From contig NZ_JH993797.1 in assembly GCF_000316115.1 (NCBI RefSeq), positions 4,822,486 through 4,886,485 of the forward strand: a DNA stretch of 64,000 bases, written 5' to 3'. The DNA is from Leptolyngbya sp. PCC 7375. Its GTDB lineage: Bacteria; Cyanobacteriota; Cyanobacteriia; Phormidesmidales; Phormidesmidaceae. The translations under genes and the position numbers were made by a program. This document shows, in pieces, positions 26,746-34,475 of this stretch. Position 1 is the stretch's first letter. Every line of letters begins with the position of its first letter. Under the pieces are notes generated by a model. That model was not told where the DNA came from and did no database searches. It worked only from the letters and a program-made list of their open reading frames with translations.

Positions 26746-29700
26746 TTACTGTGTCGCACCATCGCATTGGGTGCGATCGCGCTTCTCCACCTCTGCATTA
26801 GTCCTCAAATAATCCTGAATCCAATTGCACCCATAGTTGAGTAGATCAAGCGTTTGTACCTGATCGAGCTTCCAGAGAATAACAGTTTTATCATCACTGG
26901 CAGTGGCAATGGTTTGACCATCAGGGCTAATGCTCACGCCCCTAACACCGGCCTCATGTTTCTCCAAAGATGTTATTAATTTACCGTCGGCATGCCATAA
27001 CTTGACAGTGTTATCTACGCTGGCGGTGGCAATGGTTTCGCCGTTGGGACTAAAGGCAACTTGAAAAACAGCAGCTCCATGACCAACCATTGTGTTCAGC
27101 AATGTTCCATCCGCCTGCCATAGCTTGACAATACCATCGCTGCCACCTGTTACCAATGTGTGTCCATCCGGGCTAAAGGCAATGTCGAATAAGATAATGC
27201 CATCATTATCAAAGGTGGTGATGACTTTCCCATCCTGGTTCCAGAGCTTTGCCGTCGCATCACCGCTGGTAGTGGCCAATGTGCGTCCATTGGGATTAAA
27301 CATAACACTCCACACTGGAGCCCTATGTCCTTCCAATGTCTTGAGGAATGTTCCGTCGGCATGCCATAGCTTGACCATGTTGTCTCCACCAGCTGAAGCC
27401 AGAGTTTGACCATCAGGGCTAAACGCAACGCCCCACACGCCGCCTTGGTGCTTGGTGAGCGTTTTGACTAGGGTCCCGTCGGCTTGCCATAGTTTGAGCG
27501 TGCTGTCTTCACTGACGCTCGCTAATGTTTTTCCATCGGGACTAAAAACAATTTGCCAGATGGGGCCTTGATGCCCGGTGAGTGTAGTAATCAGGGTTTT
27601 ATCACGTCGCCATAGTTTAACCGAGCCGTCTTCACTGGTGGTGGCAATAATCTTTCCATCAGGGCTAAAAACAACACTGAGGAGTGCCCCTGCTTGACCA
27701 TTGAAAGTCTCTGCCAGAGAACTGTTCACTTGCCATAGCTTAGCTGTTTTATCGACGCTGCCGGTAAGCAACGTTTCCCCATCAGGGCTAAATCTCACGT
27801 CAAAAATTTGGGCGCTGTGGCCCTCAAAGGTAGTAATCAGGGTACCATCCAAGTTCCAGAGTTTAATGGTTTTGTCTCCACTGGCAGAGGCCAGGGTGTT
27901 GCCATCGGGACTAAAAGCAACGTTATGGATAGCGGCTTGATGGGCTTTGAATTGTTTAATCAGGGTATTGTCTTGCCAGAGTCTGATCATGCCATCGTTG
28001 TTGGCGGTGGCCAGGGTGCGACCATCAGGGGAAAAGACAACATTCATGGTGCGACTATTCTCCTGATTCTGTAGGCTGGTGATTAGGGTACCATCGGCTT
28101 GCCAGAGTTTAACGGTGCTGTCGCTGCTGGTGGTAGCCAGGAGTTGACCATCAGGAGAAAAAACGGCATTAAAGGCCACCGCCTGATTGTTAATGGTGTT
28201 TACCAGGGTGCCATCATATTGCCAGAGTTTAACGGTGCTGTCGCCGCTAGCGGTGGCCAGGGTGCGACCATCGGGGCTAAAATTGACATCCCAAACAGAA
28301 CTGCTGTGCTCCTTCAGGGTGGTGATTAAGGTGCCATCTCGTTGCCAGAGTTTGGCGGTACCGTCTTCACTGGCTGTGGCAAGAGTCTGACCATCCGGGC
28401 TAAAGGCAATGACGGAAACGGCAGCAGTATGGCCTTGCAGAGTGGTGATTAAAGTGCCGTCCCGCTGCCAGAGCTTCGCTGTTCCATCAACGCTGGCCGT
28501 GGCAATTAGTTGGTCATCAGGACTAAAAATAGCAGTACGAATGTCGGCTTGGTGACCCGATAGAGTGTTGTAGTGAGCGATCTTATAGACGGCTCGACGT
28601 AGGGCAGATCGTACATTGTGGGAGAGTGTTGTCTCTGTTTTCTGGAGGGAGCTGAGCTGCTGGTTGGCTTTAATGGCAGTGCTCAATGCTGCCAGGTTTT
28701 GTTCGGATTCTCTGAGGGCCTCCGATGTGGCCACAAGAGCCTCGATTTTCCCCAGAACTAGGGCTCGATTTTGTCGCCAAACGATGGTGCCAAAACCAAT
28801 AGCTCCAAGTAGAGCAAGGCTAATAGCACCAAGCAAAATCTTTTGTAGCCGGGCGTTTCTCTTGACTTCTGTTAATCGAGAGATTTCCAATGTCTGCTGG
28901 GTTTGCTGGCGGTCATGTTCGGTACTGCTGGCTAGAAATTGATAATCCTCATTACTGAGGCTTTTGTCCTTTGCCCAAGCGAGGGCATCTTGTAAGGCTT
29001 GTCCTCCCAAAAGACGAGATGCATCTTGACGAGAGGATTGTATCCAGGCGTCAAGGGCTTGGGAATAGGGGCGTAGGGCAGCTAATTGAGTGTTGACCCA
29101 GGTTAGATTAAAGACATTTGCGTAGATTGGGTTTTTGACCTGTAGGGTGCCTCGCCGTTTGGTGATCAGTCCTGATAGGAGGAGCTCAGTTTCTTCTGGG
29201 GTGGCCTGGCTCGATATGGTGCCTGGGGTCTGTAGCACCTTTTGATACAGGGCTAATAATCTGCCTGTTTGCTGGTTGTTGCGGGTAATGCGATCTCGAA
29301 TCGTCCTTAGGTGTTCGGGCTCATCTTGGGTTTGCCAGTCCTGGATTAAGTGCGATCGCACTACCTCATCTACCCAGTTAACCTCAGTTTCAGCCGTTAG
29401 CCTGTCACTATCAGAGGACAATGTTTTCATCAAATAACAGAGCTTTTGGGTGAGAAACGGCTGTCCGTTGGTCCAGCTCAAAATCGCTTGTAAAACTGCT
29501 TGGGGATGATGAATATGGTTGCCTAATCCTTGGGCCAGGATCTGGGCCTCCTCAAGCCGAAAGCCTTGTAAATGAATTGCTTTGCCAATATTAAATGGGG
29601 TTCTATGGCGGTCTTGAATCAAGTCTGACGGAGTGATCACACCAAATAACCCAAAGGTGAGTCGACGATACTCTGGCTGAAGCGCACGCTGGTTATAGCA

Positions 29701-30177
29701 AAATCGAATCCAGGCAAAAAAATCATCCACCGGAAAATTGAGGCTCAAAATGCTGTCAGTTTCATCGATAAAGATAACAATATTGTCACTTACATGGCTG
29801 AGCAAGACCTCAACAAAACGGCTCAATCGCTGGGGCATGGGCAGATCATCCATCTCTCGCCACCAGGTCTGCAAATCAGTAGGTAAATCAAACCTATCCC
29901 AAAGCTCAGTCATCACACCTTTGTACCACTGCTGAGGCGTGAGATTTTCACTGCCGAGTCGGGTCATATCGAGAGTAACGCATCGATTACCCTGGTCTTG
30001 CAATAGATGGAGCATCTGCACCAACAGCGAAGATTTGCCCATTTGCCGTGAAGTCAAGACATAACAAAACTCTCTATCTTGGAGGGCATCATGGAGTTCT
30101 GTATCGGCTAAGCGGACAACATAGCTAGGGGAATCATAGGTAAGACTGCCCCCCACCTGATATCTGTAATCACTCAT
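26746..30177 (-). CDS. AAA-like ATPase with transmembrane helix and 14 WD40 repeats
   Basis: A 1143-residue protein. An N-terminal AAA-like NTPase domain (about 1-330) has the P-loop variant TSRQMGKSSL (42-51) and Walker B IVIFIDETD (133-141). Helical regions, one membrane-spanning helix (about 446-467) and a coiled segment follow, then 14 consecutive WD40 repeats (about 535-1105) ending in KLW, RLW or ILW. Fourteen repeats make two seven-bladed propellers. The layout is that of a STAND-like signalling ATPase: nucleotide-controlled switch plus sensor propellers. Its start overlaps the stop of the upstream ATPase gene by 4 bases, so the two form an operon. Ligand and output are unknown. Confidence 0.9.
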   Translation of the reverse strand: MSDYRYQVGGSLTYDSPSYVVRLADTELHDALQDREFCYVLTSRQMGKSSLLVQMLHLLQDQGNRCVTLDMTRLGSENLTPQQWYKGVMTELWDRFDLPTDLQTWWREMDDLPMPQRLSRFVEVLLSHVSDNIVIFIDETDSILSLNFPVDDFFAWIRFCYNQRALQPEYRRLTFGLFGVITPSDLIQDRHRTPFNIGKAIHLQGFRLEEAQILAQGLGNHIHHPQAVLQAILSWTNGQPFLTQKLCYLMKTLSSDSDRLTAETEVNWVDEVVRSHLIQDWQTQDEPEHLRTIRDRITRNNQQTGRLLALYQKVLQTPGTISSQATPEETELLLSGLITKRRGTLQVKNPIYANVFNLTWVNTQLAALRPYSQALDAWIQSSRQDASRLLGGQALQDALAWAKDKSLSNEDYQFLASSTEHDRQQTQQTLEISRLTEVKRNARLQKILLGAISLALLGAIGFGTIVWRQNRALVLGKIEALVATSEALRESEQNLAALSTAIKANQQLSSLQKTETTLSHNVRSALRRAVYKIAHYNTLSGHQADIRTAIFSPDDQLIATASVDGTAKLWQRDGTLITTLQGHTAAVSVIAFSPDGQTLATASEDGTAKLWQRDGTLITTLKEHSSSVWDVNFSPDGRTLATASGDSTVKLWQYDGTLVNTINNQAVAFNAVFSPDGQLLATTSSDSTVKLWQADGTLITSLQNQENSRTMNVVFSPDGRTLATANNDGMIRLWQDNTLIKQFKAHQAAIHNVAFSPDGNTLASASGDKTIKLWNLDGTLITTFEGHSAQIFDVRFSPDGETLLTGSVDKTAKLWQVNSSLAETFNGQAGALLSVVFSPDGKIIATTSEDGSVKLWRRDKTLITTLTGHQGPIWQIVFSPDGKTLASVSEDSTLKLWQADGTLVKTLTKHQGGVWGVAFSPDGQTLASAGGDNMVKLWHADGTFLKTLEGHRAPVWSVMFNPNGRTLATTSGDATAKLWNQDGKVITTFDNDGIILFDIAFSPDGHTLVTGGSDGIVKLWQADGTLLNTMVGHGAAVFQVAFSPNGETIATASVDNTVKLWHADGKLITSLEKHEAGVRGVSISPDGQTIATASDDKTVILWKLDQVQTLDLLNYGCNWIQDYLRTNAEVEKRDRTQCDGATQ

Positions 30178-31517
30178 GGCAGCTGTAACTGAAAGTATAT
30201 ACGATATAAATCACAGCTAGGACTAATCTGATTTCCCTTGAGTGTCACCAGTCCCATGCTGTGTAACTCATAGGCAAATTTTGGTGTCAAAGTAATACTT
30301 TGATTTGCTGTGACCACTTGTTTTAGGGCCGTCATTAGCTCTGGGCGTACCTGCAAGTTGTTTAGGTAACTGCGAAGATGATCGCTATAGATGCCCGACA
30401 GTGTAGGCGCATTCTGTAAAAGTTGTTCTAGACTGATAACCCCCTGACAAAGATGATAAAGAGCTAACTGCACCAGATAAGGATGCCCTCCTGTCATAAC
30501 CTGTAGAGATAGAAGTTGTTGCATTCCAGAGTCTTTCTGTGCCCACGAAAGACCGTAGCGTAGGGCCAAATCCTGAATCTGGGACAAGGTAAACGGGGGC
30601 AGTTTGATCGGTAACCCCACATTAAAAGGAGATTGGTTTACATTCAGGGGAATATAGGCCTCGGTGGAGTAGGCAACAACGAGACGCAGGTTTTGCAGCA
30701 GTTCCAGTCGTTTTGCCTCCTCATGCCACGACCGCAGCAGGGGAAAGAATCCCTGGGCAATGGCGGTGTAGGTAAAGAGCTGATCGGCTTCATTTAAAAC
30801 CAACACCAGCGGACTAGTGAGCTTGGATAGTACATATCGTTTGAGATAAAGGGTGCAGCTCATACCGCTGCCAATTTCTTCATCCCAGTAGTCATCTAGT
30901 TTGGGCTCCAGGTCCAACTGTCGACTGATGCTGGCACAGAACCAACGCAAGAATTTTGTCAGATTCTCTAATGTCCCATTGCTAAAGGACTGAAAGTCTA
31001 AATAAACCACCTGATACTGTTGCTTAGTAGCATGGGCCAGCATGCGAATAATCAGAGAACTTTTGCCCATGCGTTTGGGAGCCTTAATCCGTACAAGCCC
31101 CCCTGGCATTGTGATTTCGTGGCAGGCAAGCTCTTCCAGCGGTGGACGACTAATATACATCGATGAATCAAGGGACAACGCACTCCCTGGGAATTGGGCT
31201 TTAAACGGTGGCGGTGTGGATGGGAATGAAGCCCAATTCAGGTTTTCTTCTATCTGTTGTTGGAGCAGTGCGAGGGGACGCAATTCAAAAGAGGTGCGAA
31301 TATTCGTTTTATTGACTGGTTCTCCAAAGGTATCCGATAGGAACTGCCATAGCTCAGAGGCTACTTTCTTTAGATAATCCGCTTCATAGTGGAACGATTG
31401 AGCCATGCTGGCATAGGTGGCACCTTCCCATGCCTGGCGTAGGATCAATTCCTTGACCGAGGATAGTTTTTTCTGCCCTTGGCTATTTATGAAATCAACT
31501 AACTCGTCAACGGTCAT
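30174..31517 (-). CDS. AAA-like ATPase with N-terminal helical (vWA-MoxR-associated type) domain
   Basis: A 447-residue protein from ATG 31517 (GTG 31526 is possible). Residues about 1-80 form a predicted helix-turn-helix-like domain (TVDELVDFINSQG, LSSVKELILRQAWEGATYASMAQ, DYLKKVASELW) of the type placed ahead of vWA/MoxR-associated and STAND proteins in cyanobacteria. Residues about 120-440 form an AAA-like domain with P-loop PKRMGKSSLI and the Walker B segment PLVLVLNEADQLF. No WD40 or effector domain is present. It is translationally coupled to the AAA-WD40 gene by ATGA (30174-30177), implying the two ATPases act together. Confidence 0.82.
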   Translation of the reverse strand: MTVDELVDFINSQGQKKLSSVKELILRQAWEGATYASMAQSFHYEADYLKKVASELWQFLSDTFGEPVNKTNIRTSFELRPLALLQQQIEENLNWASFPSTPPPFKAQFPGSALSLDSSMYISRPPLEELACHEITMPGGLVRIKAPKRMGKSSLIIRMLAHATKQQYQVVYLDFQSFSNGTLENLTKFLRWFCASISRQLDLEPKLDDYWDEEIGSGMSCTLYLKRYVLSKLTSPLVLVLNEADQLFTYTAIAQGFFPLLRSWHEEAKRLELLQNLRLVVAYSTEAYIPLNVNQSPFNVGLPIKLPPFTLSQIQDLALRYGLSWAQKDSGMQQLLSLQVMTGGHPYLVQLALYHLCQGVISLEQLLQNAPTLSGIYSDHLRSYLNNLQVRPELMTALKQVVTANQSITLTPKFAYELHSMGLVTLKGNQISPSCDLYRIYFQLQLP

Positions 31518-31949
31518 CGAACACACAGAATGAACATTGCCAAATAGGTCACTTTAGCTTGTTAAATACCTCCCCTTAAGAGGTTGACAAAAATGTCTGA
31601 CGCTTACCAAGCCTTCGTTCTAACCGCTTTTAGCTTTGCAGCTGCGACGGCTTTTGTGCATCGTACTTGATTGGGGGCTCCAGCGATGACTTTTCGGTCT
31701 AGATCATGGGCGATGGCGATGAGTTTCTTACTACTTACTTTACGACTATTCAGATGTCACGGGCTGTCCTGCAAACGGGAGCCTCATTCCTCTTACTCGT
31801 TTGACTTGAGCACTCACTTCAAATGCCTAATATATAAAATGTCCGAGAAAGTTACCTAAAGGTGACCTAAAAACTGACCTATTGAGGTGACCGAATAAAC
31901 CTCTTCCATACCTAAAACAGTTGAGAAAGGTCCTTTTAACATATGGTTT
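31518..31949. other. Intergenic region with iterated TGACCT motifs and an unassigned minus-strand frame
   Basis: No gene is certain. Between 31851 and 31893 the motif YKACCTA recurs about every 11-13 bases (ACCT at 31854, 31865 and 31877; ACCG at 31890), which could bind a regulator. On the minus strand a roughly 50-residue reading (ending KLKAVRTKAW, about 31620-31770) has protein-like composition but no start codon and no relative that I recognise. It may be a gene remnant. Confidence 0.35.
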
Positions 31950-32198
31950 TTAGCGATTAGCGCAATTCTCGTAGAGATTCGTTACATAGGGGATAGCATC
32001 ACCAAACCAGTCACGCCACACTTGATCTTCAACGGCACTAGCTAGAAAATTATTAACCGTTGTTTGCCAGTCAGGCTGATGCTGGGGCAGCACTAATCCA
32101 TACAATTCGCAGGTAAGCGGATGTTCAGGGATGAATGCATAGTTCTGCCGCAGCAGGTGTAGTTGCTCGATGCCGACATAGTTCAAAACGCCATCGCT
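31950..32198 (-). pseudogene. C-terminal remnant of a periplasmic solute-binding protein
   Basis: About 82 residues (SDGVLNYVGIEQL ... TCELYGLVLPQHQPDWQ ... VWRDWFGDAIPYV) match the C-terminal end of amino-acid ABC transporter substrate-binding proteins in cyanobacteria. The N-terminal two lobes are absent. The remnant starts immediately after, and in the same frame as, the TAA stop of the membrane-protein gene upstream, so a deletion joined the two. No permease or ATPase gene is nearby. It is not expected to function. Confidence 0.7.
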
Positions 32199-32707
32199 TT
32201 ACACCCGCAGCTTTTGTTTTTGTTGGGTTGCTTCTTCTCTTTGATACATTTTTTCAGAAGCATTGGCTAATCCCCACCAGCCAACAACGGGGGAGACAAA
32301 CGCTGCAAGCAGCATCGCCCACACGGCCTTAAATGCCACGAATGACATAGCGGGTATCGCCCCTACTTGCCCGATGGTGAGTACCCACAACACGGGCAAT
32401 GCTGCAAAGATAAGCCCCAGTATTGACAAAACCAATCCTCGCTGCCAGACCGGACGTCGGTACCAGCTAAAAATTGGTAGCTGTCCCCGAGGTAGAGGCT
32501 GGATTTTACCTGTCTTCATTTGTTTAATAATCTGGGGACTAACCAGGGTGCAGATCAAGAAAGGTAACAGCAGTGATGTCGCCAGCAGATCTACCCCCAC
32601 GCTGGAGCCACCCCAGAGAGGAATTTCGGTGGCCGAACGGTTGAGGAGCCAGGATATGAGCCCGTTAGCGATGAAGTTGATGCCAACTGGAACAGCACCC
32701 TGATCAA

Positions 32708-32716
32708 CTAGTAGAA
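32708..32716. repeat. Left target-site duplication of IS1595-type element
   Basis: CTAGTAGAA adjoins the left terminal repeat. The same nine bases follow the right end at 33753-33761. Confidence 0.85.
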
Positions 32717-32739
32717 GGCTCAATCGGCGTTTCAGGGAG

Positions 32740-33668
32740 TTAGACAAGCAAGGTGCTCAATAGACTACCCAGCAAGGCTTTCCCTCTTTTTCTAGCATTA
32801 TGCACAAATTCAAAGAACCCCAAATAGATCGGTAATTTTTCTTGTGAGATCCCTCGATGAGGTCTCAACCATGACCGCAGCAATGACCAGAAACCTTCCA
32901 TCGTATTGACATGGACTTCACAGAAGCCATCTCCATCGTCATCTCGGGCATATTCTCCGGCACTGTGGCAAACACTCTTGTGAGCATAGCCCCAAGTTTC
33001 TAAACGAGCATAGATGTCATACTCGTCGGTATAGATGAGGGTGCCCGGTTTCACCATGGACTGAATGATGGGCTTGATGGTTTGTTGTTGAACATTTGCC
33101 AGCATTTTAATCACCACTTCTCCACCTCGCTGAATCATCCCGAAGATCGGCGGTTTTTCCGTTTCGAGCGTACCGCGCCCCCGAAGCCCTTTGAGTTTAC
33201 GTCTGCGTCCCTTGCGCCCTTTTTTTTAACCTGCTCTGGTTGCCCCTTATGACCGGCTGTCACATAGACTTCATCAAACTCCACCGTCCCTGATAACTGG
33301 ACTTCTGGGCGCTTGTCGGCCACCGCTTGGCGTAACTCACTCGTCATCTGATGCACGTCATCTTTGTGCAGACTCAACTCGTCGGCAATTTGTTGATTGG
33401 AGACATTGAGACCCATCAAATATAAGCATGCTATCCAGGTTTTTAACGGTTGATGACGACCCGCAAAGATGGTGTCGGTTAAGTCATCAAAGTGGCGACC
33501 ACACTCGCCACAGATATAGCGTTGCCGCGCTGAATAGGTTGCATGCTTCCCTCGTTTGGTAATGTTTTTCGCTCCACAATCAGTGCAGCAAACACCATCG
33601 GGCCAACGCATCGTGCGAATAGTCTCGTAGCATTTGTCCTCATCGATTAACTTGGAAAGCGTTAGCAT
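32740..33668 (-). CDS. IS1595-type transposase, two frames joined at an A8 slippery site
   Basis: The first frame (33668-33135, 177 residues) has an N-terminal zinc ribbon (CCTDCGAK...CGECGRHF), a helix-turn-helix (LNVSNQQIADELSLHKDDVHQ) and the first catalytic Asp region (GTVEFDEVYV). The second frame (to 32740) supplies TLIYTDEYDIY and the C-terminal VNTMEGFWSLLR segment with the remaining acidic residues. Translating the -1 frame through the A8 run at 33227-33220 gives the expected continuous ISXO2-type sequence (RGTLETEKPPIFGMIQRGGE). The codons are A AAA AAG at the switch, a classic -1 slip motif. A one-base deletion from an A9 ancestor is the alternative. Confidence 0.82.
33220..33227 (-). 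other. A8 tract, candidate -1 frameshift site in transposase
   Basis: On the minus strand GTT AAA AAA AAG GGC contains the heptamer A AAA AAG in the zero frame. Slipping back one base enters the frame that completes the transposase. Confidence 0.6.
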
Positions 33669-33752
33669 AGGTAGGCTGACCGGGGGCTTTATTCCATGAC
33701 ACTACTCTGCTCATCTTGAATTTAGCAACCTCCCTAAAACAGCTATTGAGCC

Positions 33753-33761
33753 CTAGTAGAA
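33753..33761. repeat. Right target-site duplication of IS1595-type element
   Basis: CTAGTAGAA, identical to 32708-32716. Confidence 0.85.
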
Positions 33762-33834
33762 ATCGCTCGTGGCGTTTAGATAATTCCATCGTAATGTTTA
33801 GGTAGATAAGTCTTGAGGCAGCTTGTCAGTCATA

Positions 33835-34050
33835 ATGACTCACTGGGCTACTTTTCCGAGGCTTTCTGCTAGAAAAAGTGAGACTGTGAATACTTTTTTA
33901 GAAGCCCGGTTCTTAAATAATGGCAAACAGCCGCCTTCAGATTCGGACCTTGGGGATAATGGTCAGTCTAGCAATAACGTTGTTAGCGAGACGCAGACCC
34001 ATGAGCCAGTGGCGACTCCGTTTCAGGAAGGTGAGAGTCCAGCCCTGTAG
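33835..34050 (+). CDS. Small hydrophilic hypothetical protein
   Basis: A 71-residue frame with no known family. The C-terminal two thirds are rich in Ser, Asn, Gln, Glu and Pro (PPSDSDLGDNGQSSNNVVSE), as in a disordered tail. It ends 21 bases before a conserved membrane-protein gene on the same strand, which is the main reason to list it. The start (ATG 33835 or TTG 33823) has no convincing ribosome site. Confidence 0.35.
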   Translation: MTHWATFPRLSARKSETVNTFLEARFLNNGKQPPSDSDLGDNGQSSNNVVSETQTHEPVATPFQEGESPAL

Positions 34051-34071
34051 ATGCGTGAACGAGGATGAGCC

Positions 34072-34323
34072 ATGAACCAACGGAAAATTTGGTTTGCTGG
34101 GGTTGTCACCATGGTGATTGGGACTGGTATTGGGCTGACGTTGGCCAAAATTGTAGAGCCACCATACACCAGTGACCTTTATCAGCGGCAACGGTTAGAG
34201 CGGATTTATATGTTGGTCTGTGGTGTGGGTGGGTTGCTGGTGGGGACTACCCAGGAGGCATTGCGGCAGATGCAGGAGGAACGCGATCGCAACGAACCAC
34301 CCAATAACAATAGAGACCTCTAG
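34072..34323 (+). CDS. Small two-helix membrane protein
   Basis: An 83-residue protein with two membrane helices (about 7-25, WFAGVVTMVIGTGIGLTLA, and about 46-62, YMLVCGVGGLLVGTTQ) separated by a charged loop (EPPYTSDLYQRQRLERI) and ending in a charged tail (QMQEERDRNEPPNNN). This pattern is familiar from a conserved cyanobacterial family of unknown function. GAGGATGAGCC precedes the ATG. Confidence 0.65.
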   Translation: MNQRKIWFAGVVTMVIGTGIGLTLAKIVEPPYTSDLYQRQRLERIYMLVCGVGGLLVGTTQEALRQMQEERDRNEPPNNNRDL

Positions 34324-34475
34324 GTTCGAGCCATGAAAAATCTACGCCTGCTGATCCAACTCAAATTGGTAACCTTAAGAGGTAACCTTTCAATTTGCAA
34401 TTCGTAACTTGTAAACTGATGTTATCGAAAAATGCGGCAGTCGTCAGGTTAGGGGAGCAACAAATAGGCGATTTC

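Larger units (their letters stand above)
32717..33752 (-). mobile_element. IS1595-type insertion sequence (1036 bp)
   Basis: Terminal inverted repeats of about 27 bp begin GGCTCAATCGGCGTTTCAGG at 32717 and, on the other strand, GGCTCAATAGCTGTTTTAGG at 33752. Nine-bp direct repeats CTAGTAGAA flank them. The element carries one transposase gene in two overlapping frames and nothing else. The family's usual duplication is 8 bp, so one base is probably shared by chance. It lies in a membrane-protein gene whose reading frame is restored by precise removal. Confidence 0.9.
32199..33789 (-). pseudogene. Membrane-protein gene split by the IS1595-type element
   Basis: The 3' part (32199-32716) encodes about 172 residues with four hydrophobic segments (INFIANGLISWLL, LATSLLLPFLICTL, LVLSILGLIFAALPVLWVL, MLLAAFVSPVVGWWGL), but I do not recognise the family. 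The 5' part lies beyond the insertion: ATG at 33789-33787 reads MELSKRHERFLL and stops at the target duplication. Removing the element plus one copy of CTAGTAGAA joins both parts in frame (..RFLL|VDQGAVPVG..), which restores an ORF of about 185 residues. The current 3' part can still be read from a TTG within the element (32747), so a hybrid protein is possible. Confidence 0.8.

Noticed and set aside
27092..28942. Plus-strand frames opposite the WD40 repeats
   Set aside because: Their repetitive content mirrors the periodic WD40 coding sequence on the other strand.
31671..31859. 62-residue plus-strand frame
   Set aside because: Basic, Ser-rich sequence without family features; the opposite strand in part of the region looks more protein-like.
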